Shown here: piece by piece, positions 14,198 to 21,928 of the stretch | How the letters are laid out: every line of letters begins with the position of its first letter | How positions within the stretch are numbered: position 1 is the stretch's first letter | Assembly (NCBI GenBank): GCA_947089855.1 | Contig: CAMUML010000004.1 | Coordinates: forward strand, 1-64,000 | Source: an uncultured Eubacterium sp. | GTDB lineage: Bacteria; Bacillota; Clostridia; Lachnospirales; Lachnospiraceae | Direction: 5' to 3' | DNA length: 64,000 nt | The notes under the pieces: generated by a model | What the model was told of the DNA's origin: nothing | The model's database searches: none | Seen by the model: the letters and a program-made list of their open reading frames with translations, nothing else | Made by a program: the position numbers and the translations under genes

Positions 14198-15577
14198 TCA
14201 GCTCGTTTTATATAACCCAGATACCTCAACAGCCCTTTTATTAGTATTCTCAACAAATACCTGATAATTTCCACTTTCGGCAACTTTGAATGTATATGAG
14301 CCTCCATTAGAAAGTTTCACATATGTCCGATTTCCACCTGTTTTCATAATACCAACCCTCACACTCTCCGTATTAGGAGAAACAAATACCATTATCGAAA
14401 TTATTTTCCCCGATGAAACATAAAACGATCCTGTTTTTTTCGATTCATTTGCTCCTATTGTCCAATTAAACTCTGTATCCATCACCGACCGATCATCCAG
14501 TTCCGTAACCTCCCCAATTTCTTCTTTTACCCACGGTTCTGGCCCATCGTCCTGATATTCTACCGGTTTCGGCGGCAAAATTTCTTCTATACACACATCC
14601 GTTGCCTGAAAAATCCCATAATATAGCTCGCCAGCCGCACGCACAGATGCAAAGGCCGTACCAGCCCCCGTCAGTACCATTACTGCTGCCAGCAGCACCA
14701 TCCCCCATATAGAACCCTTCCTTTTCTTTCCACACCATTTCATATACGTTACTCTCCTTTCCAGTTCCCCGGTATTGTGGACCAATGCCGGCACACCTTT
14801 ATCCCGGGCTTCTCCTTGTTCCAGTGCCATTTCGGTAATAGCCTGGAAATATGCCTTCTTTCCGCCGCACATCGGGTAACTGCACCAGTCGCAGGAATAT
14901 TCGCTCCACGAAGCCACCAATTTCCGGAATATCCATACCGCCGGGTTCACCCACTGCAGTGCTGCCAGCAGGGACGCCGCCCATTTCAGCCATAAATCCC
15001 CATGCCGATAGTGGTTTAGCTCATGGATAAAGACCACGCGCAACTGCCCTTTTGTCCAGTTAGAAACCGGCAGATAAATCACAGGGTGGAAAACACCAGC
15101 TAGAACAGGCGTTTTGAATCCATAGCTTTGATACAGGCCCGGAAACCGCCGCCCTCCCATTTCCCTGCACACCTGATCATATACCTGCACCACACTGCGG
15201 CTGCACGGCATCCGCCTACACTGATGCAGATGCTGTTTCACGGCTGAATACAAATAAGATGCCAAAAGAATGGCTACACCAGTGCCCCATATAACAAGCG
15301 CTTTGCCAGCAGCCGCATAAACTGCAGGCGTCGGCCAAAATAAATAGCTATATACGAACCGGTTTTTAAAATACGGCAGGCGCAAAAGCAGCACGGTAAA
15401 CGGAAAAAGAAAGAACGCTGGCAGCAGGCGCAGCCATCGATAAAAATACGGAAAATACCCTTTCGGGCCCAAAAACCGCCCGGCCAGATACCAGGCTGTT
15501 AAGACAGCGGTCCCCGTCAAGGAAGACAGTACCAGGACGCCAAGCACCGCCACCAGCTCACTCATCATCCAATTCAT
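14198..15577 (-). CDS. BlaR1/MecR1-type M56 family membrane metalloprotease (antirepressor)
   Basis: A 459-residue membrane protein. Four membrane segments in the first 300 residues (about 8-32, 47-67, 90-110, 285-305) enclose the M56 zinc protease domain, with the HELNH motif near residue 190 and the second-site WSEYSCD near 230. In BlaR1/MecR1 systems such a protease inactivates the partner repressor after an external signal. Here the extracellular C-terminus (about 310-459) is not a penicillin-binding domain but a short beta-rich domain ending in a SYTFKVAESGNYQVFVEN-like strand pattern. The signal is therefore probably not a beta-lactam directly. Its start overlaps the repressor gene by 20 nt, a conserved arrangement. 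Confidence 0.85.
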   Translation of the reverse strand: MNWMMSELVAVLGVLVLSSLTGTAVLTAWYLAGRFLGPKGYFPYFYRWLRLLPAFFLFPFTVLLLRLPYFKNRFVYSYLFWPTPAVYAAAGKALVIWGTGVAILLASYLYSAVKQHLHQCRRMPCSRSVVQVYDQVCREMGGRRFPGLYQSYGFKTPVLAGVFHPVIYLPVSNWTKGQLRVVFIHELNHYRHGDLWLKWAASLLAALQWVNPAVWIFRKLVASWSEYSCDWCSYPMCGGKKAYFQAITEMALEQGEARDKGVPALVHNTGELERRVTYMKWCGKKRKGSIWGMVLLAAVMVLTGAGTAFASVRAAGELYYGIFQATDVCIEEILPPKPVEYQDDGPEPWVKEEIGEVTELDDRSVMDTEFNWTIGANESKKTGSFYVSSGKIISIMVFVSPNTESVRVGIMKTGGNRTYVKLSNGGSYTFKVAESGNYQVFVENTNKRAVEVSGLYKTS

Positions 15578-15935
15578 CCAGCATCCTCCTGATCCGTCCG
15601 GCCTCTTCCTTTGTAATCCCTTCTTCCCCGATCAATGCAGACAAAAAATTGCTTGGACGCCCTTCAAACCAGAGATGCGTATACTGGCATGCGATCGACG
15701 CCTTATATTTTTCTTCAGAACATACCGCGTACACATAAGACAGCCTGCCCCTGCGGCATGTCTGCACATATCCTTTCTCCTGCAGGCGGGACAGGAATGT
15801 TACAACCGTCGTGCGCTTGTACTCTTTGCCATATTGCTTATGTACGAGTTCCATAAGCTGCGGAATGGACAATTCCCCTTCCGCATCCCAAATACATTTC
15901 ATCAACAGCATTTCGCTGGAACTTATTGTTTTCAC
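15558..15935 (-). CDS. BlaI/MecI/CopY family transcriptional repressor
   Basis: A 125-residue winged-helix repressor of the BlaI/MecI family. The N-terminal wHTH runs over about residues 5-70, with the recognition region YKRTTVVTFLSRLQEKGYV, followed by a dimerisation helix bundle. The start is a GTG whose ribosome binding site is a run of nine G (15942-15950). It is cotranscribed with the M56 protease gene, which it overlaps by 20 nt. It probably represses its own operon through sites just downstream of the -10 at 16113-16118, and possibly a second promoter at 40475-40503 that carries the same motif. Confidence 0.88.
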   Translation of the reverse strand: MKTISSSEMLLMKCIWDAEGELSIPQLMELVHKQYGKEYKRTTVVTFLSRLQEKGYVQTCRRGRLSYVYAVCSEEKYKASIACQYTHLWFEGRPSNFLSALIGEEGITKEEAGRIRRMLDELDDE

Positions 15936-15941
15936 TTGCTT

Positions 15942-15950
15942 CCCCCCCCC
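15942..15950 (-). promoter_or_regulatory. G9 homopolymer acting as ribosome binding site of the BlaI-family gene
   Basis: Nine consecutive G on the minus strand, 6 nt before the GTG start. It is the only purine-rich Shine-Dalgarno candidate there. Length changes by slippage would alter spacing, and so translation of the repressor. Confidence 0.6.
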
Positions 15951-16082
15951 ATGCTTTCTCGTAGTGGATTAAATGAATCTATCTGTTTCTAATACCCTTG
16001 TATTTCACAGTACGGCCTATAGTATGCTCTGGACGAATGCTTCCTATCTATCTTTTATAGATTCACCTATATTCCTAGATGC

Positions 16083-16141
16083 CTATGCTTTGTAAACGTG
16101 TCTATGCTTTGTATTTTACATTTTCCATTTATATCTGTCAA
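16083..16141 (-). promoter_or_regulatory. Promoter and candidate operator of the blaI/M56 operon
   Basis: Minus-strand TTGACA (16136-16141), a 17-bp spacer and TAAAAT (16113-16118). Immediately downstream, the 12-mer CTATGCTTTGTA (plus-strand reading) occurs twice, at 16083-16094 and 16102-16113, 19 bp apart. Between them is TAAACGTGTCTATG (16093-16106), which contains a TAnACnnGTnTA dyad. The promoter at 40475-40503 shares this motif. Confidence 0.7.
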
Positions 16142-16227
16142 GTAATTTTAAACGATTTTTAAATACTTTCATATTCGGCCTATAGATTATATACATCACA
16201 ATGTGAAAGGCCACACTTTCTTGGTTA

Positions 16228-16375
16228 GGAACTGTCCCAAAATAACTTACCGATAGTCCGCAGGATTTTTCTTCGAGAGTGCCGCTTAAAATCAGGCGCA
16301 TAGCGGGCTATGTAACTGATTTTTGAGCGGCGTTATCGGAGGAAGGAATATGGTAAGTTGCTTTGAGACAGTTCC
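16228..16375. mobile_element. Miniature element D (148 bp) with about 24-bp imperfect inverted ends
   Basis: Left end GGAACTGTCCCAAAATAACT and right end (reverse complement) GGAACTGTCTCAAAGCAACT match with few changes. TTA flanks both sides (16225-16227 and 16376-16378), a likely 3-bp target duplication. An inner stem pairs GCCGCTTAAAATCAG with CTGATTTTTGAGCGGC. It has no ORF. The ends resemble IS5-like termini, but that assignment is tentative. Confidence 0.75.
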
Positions 16376-16404
16376 TTACTGTACATTCTGGCGGTTTGCG
16401 GTAT

Positions 16405-16453
16405 AAAAAACAGGGCCTATAAACCGTGATTGCCCACTTGTTCATCGGCCCTG
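16405..16453 (-). terminator. Terminator downstream of the DUF3267 gene
   Basis: A CAGGGCC/GGCCCTG stem (16447-16453 with 16411-16417) with a 29-nt loop that may itself fold, followed on the minus strand by six T (16405-16410). Confidence 0.55.
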
Positions 16454-16506
16454 CGCCTGTCCGTCTGGCTCTTTGACAAAGCCGGCTAATATACACACGC
16501 AAAATC

Positions 16507-17115
16507 TTACGGTTTCTCGGAAATAACATAGAGGTCATCGCCGTAAAATTGTATGCTATCGCTTTTTGAAGTTTGCCTTAGCACCTGATACACATTGTAG
16601 CTATCCACATATGGGCTTGTTAGACCCATAATAGATAATCCAAAAAGAAAACCGTTTGTTCCTATCGATGCCGCTGGAGATATGCAAAATAAAATGATTG
16701 GTATAATTCCAAGCAGATATGGAAGTAAACACATCAAAATAAATCTGCCCCGTCTGAGTGGATAGGAAGCCAATGCAACTGCCGCAAATTGATTTGGAAC
16801 AAAACCTATGGCTACAATAGCTTTTGACGGATATACAATTGCATGAAGAAACTCATGTACCAGTAAGGCTATGATACTGACAACAAACCCTAAGATTACG
16901 GTAGCAGGGGCTACAACTACCTGTCCTGCATGTGTTGTTTTCAGAAACATAACAATGAAAATAATCAATATTGATGGGATTGCAAATGGTAATGCTTTTA
17001 TCATCATTTCATTTAATGTTTTAGGCATATTTAGTTTTCTTGCATTTTTTGATAAGGCTCCCATTTGATAATCTGATGGATTCTTTATGATACCTTTCCA
17101 CTCAATTTTTGGCAT
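16507..17115 (-). CDS. DUF3267-type putative membrane zinc metalloprotease
   Basis: 202 residues from the ATG at 17115, preceded by GGGAGGA. The open frame reaches 17376, but that extension lacks a start signal and resembles unrelated debris. The HExxH motif is in VHEFLHA near residue 85, between hydrophobic segments (about 42-60, 68-90, 120-145, 150-175), as in DUF3267 proteins. A second metal ligand may lie in the YVDSYN region, where the related site-2-type proteases carry Asp. Substrate is unknown. It is isolated between element B2 and element D, in an accessory stretch, with its own terminator. Confidence 0.72.
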   Translation of the reverse strand: MPKIEWKGIIKNPSDYQMGALSKNARKLNMPKTLNEMMIKALPFAIPSILIIFIVMFLKTTHAGQVVVAPATVILGFVVSIIALLVHEFLHAIVYPSKAIVAIGFVPNQFAAVALASYPLRRGRFILMCLLPYLLGIIPIILFCISPAASIGTNGFLFGLSIMGLTSPYVDSYNVYQVLRQTSKSDSIQFYGDDLYVISEKP

Positions 17116-17459
17116 GTCATTCCTCCCTATATTGTCAAGTGAACATGTCTCCCAGCCTTTCCTGTCATGGCTGGATTCAGCCCCCGGCACCGTCTGCCGG
17201 ACGCTCAGTCCAGCCGTGGCAGGGTATTGCCTGTTCTTATCCCCGCTGTTATGCCGCCTGTACCTGCGTCCTCCTGATGTCACCCAACAGCTCTCAGGGT
17301 CATACTGGATACCCTTGGTAATGATCGCGTAAAAGTTCTTTATAGGTTTTCTTTTCTGCCATTTTATCCCCCACATCTTTTTATTCGCTTATTTTACCAT
17401 GAACCGGGGCAGCCTGCAAGCACTGTATACCGTGCGGCAGATTATCATATAGCCGCTCT
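17116..17459 (-). other. Probable remnant sequence upstream of the DUF3267 gene
   Basis: GC-richer than its neighbours. It encodes an in-frame extension without a start signal (MWGIKWQKRKPI...), and in the overlapping frame a short MAEKKTYKEL peptide that stops after about 20 codons. It looks like a decayed fragment of a mobile-element gene. No family was recognised. Confidence 0.35.
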
Positions 17460-17603
17460 GTTACTATTCACGGCCTGGGGGCCGCTCATAGTAACCTTTC
17501 GGGGCGATATTAGAAGTTTGCTTCGCAAAATCGCCCCTCACTCCTGAATCATGTTCTCACGGAATGCGCAGTTTATGCGCATTCCTGGCCCGTGAATAGT
17601 AAC
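17460..17603 (-). mobile_element. Miniature structured element, family B copy 2 (144 bp, 8-bp target duplication)
   Basis: Both ends are GTTACTATTCAC/GTGAATAGTAAC, with the perfect flanking duplication GCCGCTCT (17452-17459 and 17604-17611). It is the intact form of the element interrupted at 13704-13969, in the opposite orientation. Its insertion cuts the gene remnant at 17604-17826. Confidence 0.92.
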
Positions 17604-17826
17604 GCCGCTCTTTACTGATAATCTTATCTGCATTTTCCATGAGATAAGACGATAGCAGAAATTCCCTCCCGGTCAAACCAATTTCCTTTCCGTTTTTATA
17701 AATCCGGCTGCTTTTTAGCTTCTCCGTGTCTTTTGGTATCGGCCACAAGCGGCTGGATTTTGCAACGCCCGGTATGCGGTTTTCCTCACATAGCTTTTGC
17801 ACCCGTCTTTCTGAAATGCCCCATTT
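17604..17826 (-). pseudogene. Chimeric helix-turn-helix / winged-helix remnant
   Basis: Begins directly after a stop codon as KWGISERRVQKLCEENRIPGV, the usual start of a small excisionase-like HTH protein, minus its first residues. It continues as SSRIYKNGKEIGLTGREF then LMENADKIISKE, which reads like the DNA-binding domain of an OmpR-type response regulator. The frame is then cut by the family B element. There is no start codon and no full domain at either end, so it is a fossil of at least two genes. Confidence 0.6.
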
Positions 17827-17973
17827 TTCACTGCTTCCGGGGCAGAACGGAGCAAATCGCGGCAGTAGAAGCGGTCGGTTACTACGGTTTTACTACGAAT
17901 GGAGACGTGAATGTAAATAGTGTGGTAATGAACGTTTTCCCAGCTTTTAAAAAAATTAACACAGACATCCGTA

Positions 17974-18002
17974 TTGCACAGGATGCATTCTGATGGTATG
18001 AT
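17974..18002 (+). promoter_or_regulatory. Promoter of the retropepsin-like cassette
   Basis: TTGCAC (17974-17979), a 17-bp spacer and TATGAT (17997-18002), 41 bp before the ATG at 18044. Confidence 0.55.
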
Positions 18003-18043
18003 AAGGGCAGACAAAATGCATAAAAGGAATGGGGAGCGTAAAA

Positions 18044-18301
18044 ATGGCAGTATCAGAAAAAAAGTATTCTTTAAATGACCTGCATATCGGTATGGCGGTA
18101 CGTGCGGAGCAGCTCAGTGAAATTTATAATAAATATATGATTGTGGCATTCGACAGTACGGAAAGCAGGACGGGGAAGCTCGTGTTCTGCGGGGATGTCC
18201 AGGATCAGGAGTATGACAGCTGGTTTATGCAGCCAAAGCCTATTACCCCAATTTACCATGACAGGGACGAACTAGAAGATATGGTGGTGTATGATGAATA
18301 A
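18044..18301 (+). CDS. Small conserved-looking protein, first gene of a two-gene cassette
   Basis: 85 residues from the ATG at 18044, with GGGGAG 8 nt upstream; an in-frame upstream start at 18029 lacks a site. Acidic and soluble, rich in Asp and Glu, with a probable beta-barrel fold (SLNDLHIGMAVRAEQLSEIY, then MIVAFDSTE and GKLVFCGDV). No known domain was recognised. Its stop overlaps the following retropepsin-like gene by 11 nt, so the two are translationally coupled and are likely partners, for example adaptor or substrate and protease. Confidence 0.65.
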   Translation: MAVSEKKYSLNDLHIGMAVRAEQLSEIYNKYMIVAFDSTESRTGKLVFCGDVQDQEYDSWFMQPKPITPIYHDRDELEDMVVYDE

Positions 18302-18842
18302 ATTTATACAAATTGAAATGGCACCAGCTGCCGGCAGGCGCGGCGGATTTTTCCATACGGAAGCGGATTTCCTGTTGGATAATTTTAAGGCACCGTTCTG
18401 CGGCATTGAAGTGAAAATAGATACAGGATGCTCCATCAGCACAATTCCACTCAGGAGGCTGAAAGTATCGGATTCCCTGTGCAGAATACTGAAAGGCGCA
18501 GATATTATGGCAGGTATTCCGTATTATCTGAGCTATGGGGTGGAATCAGGGGGACTGAAACATGCCATGCCGGTAACGGACGGCCAGAAAATGGATTGCC
18601 CTGCCATGAAGTTTGAACACAACATTTCTGATTTCACAATAGGCGGTGTTCCGGTATCCTGCGGCAGTATATGCTTAAATTACGACCGGAAGGGGAATAT
18701 ACTGATAGGGATGGATATCTTAAAGGGATGGGATATACATATGGGAATTAGCAAAGTGACGGGGAAAAATCTGTTTCTTGCCTGTCCGACAGGAAATATA
18801 TGCCAGGATTATCTGGATGCATTGAAACTGAATTTTCGCTGA
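18291..18842 (+). CDS. Retropepsin-like aspartic protease
   Basis: 183 residues. The motif VKIDTGCSISTIPL (Asp44) is the catalytic Asp-Thr-Gly of retroviral-type aspartic proteases, and ILIGMDIL (residues 137-144) is the second hydrophobic-Gly flap/core motif seen near the end of the retropepsin domain. A single DTG per chain implies action as a homodimer. It has no signal peptide or membrane segment, so it is cytosolic. GGTGG precedes the ATGATG start. It is coupled to the upstream 85-residue protein. Physiological substrate is unknown; bacterial stand-alone members of this fold are uncharacterised except for a few families such as PerP and SpoIIGA-like proteins. Confidence 0.72.
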   Translation: MMNKFIQIEMAPAAGRRGGFFHTEADFLLDNFKAPFCGIEVKIDTGCSISTIPLRRLKVSDSLCRILKGADIMAGIPYYLSYGVESGGLKHAMPVTDGQKMDCPAMKFEHNISDFTIGGVPVSCGSICLNYDRKGNILIGMDILKGWDIHMGISKVTGKNLFLACPTGNICQDYLDALKLNFR

Positions 18843-18865
18843 TCAGTTTTCTTACTTGGCACCGG

Positions 18866-19462
18866 CTAATGGCCTTTGTTAATCTTTCGGACCACATGGC
18901 AAGGGTTGCCTACTGCCAGTGTATTTGGCGGTATATCTTTTGTGACAACACTTCCGGCCCCTATCACACAACCATCACCTATCCTTACGCCCGGAAGGAC
19001 TATGACACCTCCGCCCAGCCAACAGCCGCTTCCAATTTCAATAGGCAACGCGTAGGTACGGCAAAAATACTGCCCTGTTTCCATATTCCAGTTTGGTGTA
19101 AGCCTTTCTGACAATTCTACAGGGTGCGCTGCTGTATAGAGCTGCACATTGGAAGCAATCAGCACATGATCGCCAATCGTGATTTTGTTGCAGTCTACAA
19201 ATGTGCAATTCATATTTACGGAAACATTGTTCCCCAAATAGATATTTCTTCCATAATCGCAGACAAATGGTAACCCGACGGATACATTGGTACCAATTCT
19301 TCCGAACAGCTGTTTCAAAATATTTGCTTTTTCTGCTTTCTGCCCGTATGCAAGGGCATTATATTCCTGTAATAATGTTCTCGCGTGGCTTTTCATATCC
19401 AAAAAGATTTCATCGTGGCAGTTATAATATTCCCCTGCCATACATTTTTCTAATTCGGTCAT
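18866..19462 (-). CDS. Sugar O-acetyltransferase, Maa/LacA type
   Basis: 198 residues starting at the ATG at 19462 (GGAGG 6 nt upstream). An N-terminal maltose-acetyltransferase-type helical cap (MTELEKCMAGEYYNCHDEIF) is followed by a left-handed parallel beta-helix of hexapeptide repeats (IGDHVLIASN, then IGSGCWLGGGVIVLPGVRIG and VIGAGSVVTKDIP). The catalytic His is in YTAAHPVE. It transfers acetyl from acetyl-CoA to a sugar hydroxyl; the true sugar is not predictable. It lies 113 bp downstream of serA on the same strand and may be read through from that operon. Confidence 0.9.
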   Translation of the reverse strand: MTELEKCMAGEYYNCHDEIFLDMKSHARTLLQEYNALAYGQKAEKANILKQLFGRIGTNVSVGLPFVCDYGRNIYLGNNVSVNMNCTFVDCNKITIGDHVLIASNVQLYTAAHPVELSERLTPNWNMETGQYFCRTYALPIEIGSGCWLGGGVIVLPGVRIGDGCVIGAGSVVTKDIPPNTLAVGNPCHVVRKINKGH

Positions 19463-19575
19463 AGTATCCCTCCACAAAAAGCGGCCAGCAGGGACCCCAG
19501 ACGTCTCTACTGGTCGTTTAGCCTTATCTGCACGGCCTGGATCAAGTGCCCTGCCGCTGCCATGTTTCGCAATTA

Positions 19576-20739
19576 TTATTTAACGATACGTACTTTTATC
19601 ACGCCGTTCATTGCTTTCATTTTCTCAAATGCATCCTGTGTCATTGGCGTATCCAGGTCAAACATGGAGTATGCATAATCCCCTTTTGATTTATTGGTCA
19701 TATTTGCAATATTAATATCAAATTCGCCAAAAATCGACGAAAACTGCCCAATCACGCCTTTGCTGTTTTTATGCAGGACTGCTACGCGCCCAGCTGTCGT
19801 ACATTCGCCCATATCGCAGTTTGGATAGTTTACAGAATTTTTGATATTCCCGTTTTCCAGATAATTGCGGATCTCCTGGGCTGCCATGACAGCGCAGTTA
19901 TCCTCGGATTCTTCTGTGGACGCGCCAAGGTGCGGGGTTACGATACAGCCAGGTTTTCCAGCCGTGGTATTATTCGGGAAATCGGAAACGTATTTTTTCA
20001 GCCTGCCCTCTGCCAGTGCGGCTACCACTGCTTCTTCATCTACCAGCTGGTCCCTGGCAAAATTCAAAATGACTGCGCTTGGCTTCATCATATGGATAGC
20101 TTCTTCGCCAATCATTTTTTTCGTAGCGTCCATTAACGGTACATGGATGGTAATATAGTCGCATTCGCGGTAGATGTCTTCTACATTGCGTACATGCTTT
20201 ACATTGCGCGACAGGTTCCATGCCGCATTGACGGAAATATATGGGTCGTAGCCGTATACATCCATATCGAGCTGTGTTGCTGCGTTTGCTACGCGGATGC
20301 CGATAGCGCCAAGCCCAATCACGCCTAATTTTTTGCCGGAAATTTCACAGCCGGCATATGCCTTTTTCTGCTTTTCCGTTAATTTTGCCAATTCCGGGTT
20401 GCCTTTTTCTGCTTCTACCCAGTTAATGCCGTCGTTGATGCCGCGGCTTGCCAGCAGCATCCCTGCAAATACCAGTTCCTTCACGCCGTTTGCATTGGCA
20501 CCCGGCGTATTAAATACGACGATGCCCTGCTTGGCACACTTATCCAACGGGATATTATTTACGCCCGCGCCTGCGCGTGCCACAACCGCAAGGCTGTCTG
20601 GCAGATCCATATCATGCATCGCTGCGGAACGTACCAGCGCTGCCTGGGCGCCTTCGATATTGTCTACTTTTTGATAGCCTTCTGCTAACACGTCCAACCC
20701 TACCTGGGCAATTGGATTCAAACATACATATTGAAACAT
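19576..20739 (-). CDS. serA: D-3-phosphoglycerate dehydrogenase with C-terminal ACT domain
   Basis: About 387 residues. It oxidises 3-phosphoglycerate to 3-phosphohydroxypyruvate, the first step of serine synthesis, in the cytosol. The NAD-binding GLGAIGIRVA, the catalytic region NFARDQLVDEEAV and the PHLGAST motif with the catalytic His are present. The ACT domain occupies about the last 75 residues (VAVLHKNSKGVIGQFSSIFGE onward) and is likely to sense serine. The frame is open to 20754; the ATG at 20739 is favoured because AGTGAGG lies about 9 nt before it and because the family starts with such a FQYVCLNPI segment. Final gene of a five-gene amino acid operon. Confidence 0.95.
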   Translation of the reverse strand: MFQYVCLNPIAQVGLDVLAEGYQKVDNIEGAQAALVRSAAMHDMDLPDSLAVVARAGAGVNNIPLDKCAKQGIVVFNTPGANANGVKELVFAGMLLASRGINDGINWVEAEKGNPELAKLTEKQKKAYAGCEISGKKLGVIGLGAIGIRVANAATQLDMDVYGYDPYISVNAAWNLSRNVKHVRNVEDIYRECDYITIHVPLMDATKKMIGEEAIHMMKPSAVILNFARDQLVDEEAVVAALAEGRLKKYVSDFPNNTTAGKPGCIVTPHLGASTEESEDNCAVMAAQEIRNYLENGNIKNSVNYPNCDMGECTTAGRVAVLHKNSKGVIGQFSSIFGEFDINIANMTNKSKGDYAYSMFDLDTPMTQDAFEKMKAMNGVIKVRIVK

Positions 20740-20814
20740 TTCCATAAACCTCACTCTCGTTTATTCTTTTTGCAAAACCCCCCTGTAATCACAGATCTTG
20801 CAGCATAGCCCGGT

Positions 20815-21897
20815 TTAACGGTTTGCTGCTTCAAATTCCTTCATAAATGCCACCAGCTTTTCTACGCCTTCCTTTGGCATTGCATTGTAAATAGAAGCGC
20901 GCATGCCGCCAACGGTACGGTGCCCTTTTAGATTAACAAACCCGGCTGCTGCCGCTTCGGCTACAAATTTTGCATCCAGGTCTTTATCGCCCGTTACAAA
21001 CGGGACATTCATTAAAGAACGGTCCTTTGGCACAACTGTCCCTTTAAACATGCTGCTTTGGTCTAAGAAATCGTACAAAATGGCTGCTTTTTCTTCGTTG
21101 CGTTTTTGGATAGCCTCCAGCCCGCCGAGTTTCTTCAACCATTGGAATACCTTGCCGCAGATATAAATGCCATAGCATGGCGGTGTATTATACAAGGACC
21201 CTGCATCGGCATGCGTTTTGAATTTCAGCATGGTAGGCGTCCCTGGCAAAACGTCTTCCTGAATCAAATCTTCCCGGATAACCGCAATGACTACGCCGGC
21301 CGGGCCGACATTTTTTTGTACCCCGCCAAAAATAACGCCGTATTTGGTTACATCAACCGGTTCCGATAAAAAGCAGGATGATACATCGGCAACCAAGGTA
21401 TGGCCTTTTGTATTTGGCAGCTCTTTATATTTGGTGCCATAAATCGTATTATTTTCACAGATATAAACATAATCCAGATCCTGCGGTATCTCCAGGTCGG
21501 AGCAGTCCGGGATATAAGAAAAAGTCTTGTCTTCGGAAGATGCCAGTTTTACGGCTTCCCCGTAGATCTGTGCTTCCTGGTAGGCTTTTTTTGCCCACTG
21601 GCCAGTTACGATATAGCCTGCTTTTTTGTTCTTCATCAGGTTCATCGGGATCATCGCAAACTGCTGGGAAGCCCCGCCCTGTAAAAACAGTACCTTATAG
21701 TTGTCCGGAATATGCATCAGATCCCGGATGTCCTGCTCTGCTTCTTTGATAATGGTGTCAAATACTTTGGAACGGTGGGACATTTCCATTACGGACATGC
21801 CGCTCCCTTTATAGTCCAGCATTTCTTGTGCTGCTTCCTGGAGTACTTCTTCCGGCAGGACCGCCGGCCCTGCGGAAAAGTTATAAACTCTGCTCAT
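20815..21897 (-). CDS. serC: Phosphoserine aminotransferase
   Basis: 360 residues, the normal length for the family. A PLP enzyme that converts 3-phosphohydroxypyruvate and glutamate to phosphoserine. It opens with the family signature YNFSAGPAVLPEEVL. The PLP lysine is in the GVQKNVGPAGV motif near residue 192. GGAGGATAGAGGA precedes the ATG. It sits between ilvB and serA, so steps 1 and 2 of serine synthesis are made together with branched-chain enzymes. The phosphatase serB is not in the window. Confidence 0.96.
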   Translation of the reverse strand: MSRVYNFSAGPAVLPEEVLQEAAQEMLDYKGSGMSVMEMSHRSKVFDTIIKEAEQDIRDLMHIPDNYKVLFLQGGASQQFAMIPMNLMKNKKAGYIVTGQWAKKAYQEAQIYGEAVKLASSEDKTFSYIPDCSDLEIPQDLDYVYICENNTIYGTKYKELPNTKGHTLVADVSSCFLSEPVDVTKYGVIFGGVQKNVGPAGVVIAVIREDLIQEDVLPGTPTMLKFKTHADAGSLYNTPPCYGIYICGKVFQWLKKLGGLEAIQKRNEEKAAILYDFLDQSSMFKGTVVPKDRSLMNVPFVTGDKDLDAKFVAEAAAAGFVNLKGHRTVGGMRASIYNAMPKEGVEKLVAFMKEFEAANR

Positions 21898-21928
21898 TCC
21901 TCTATCCTCCTGCTTTTATATAAAATTA

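Noticed and set aside
17116-17376. N-terminal extension of the DUF3267 protein
   Set aside because: The extension has no start signal, is hydrophilic and unlike the family, whereas the ATG at 17115 has a good ribosome binding site.
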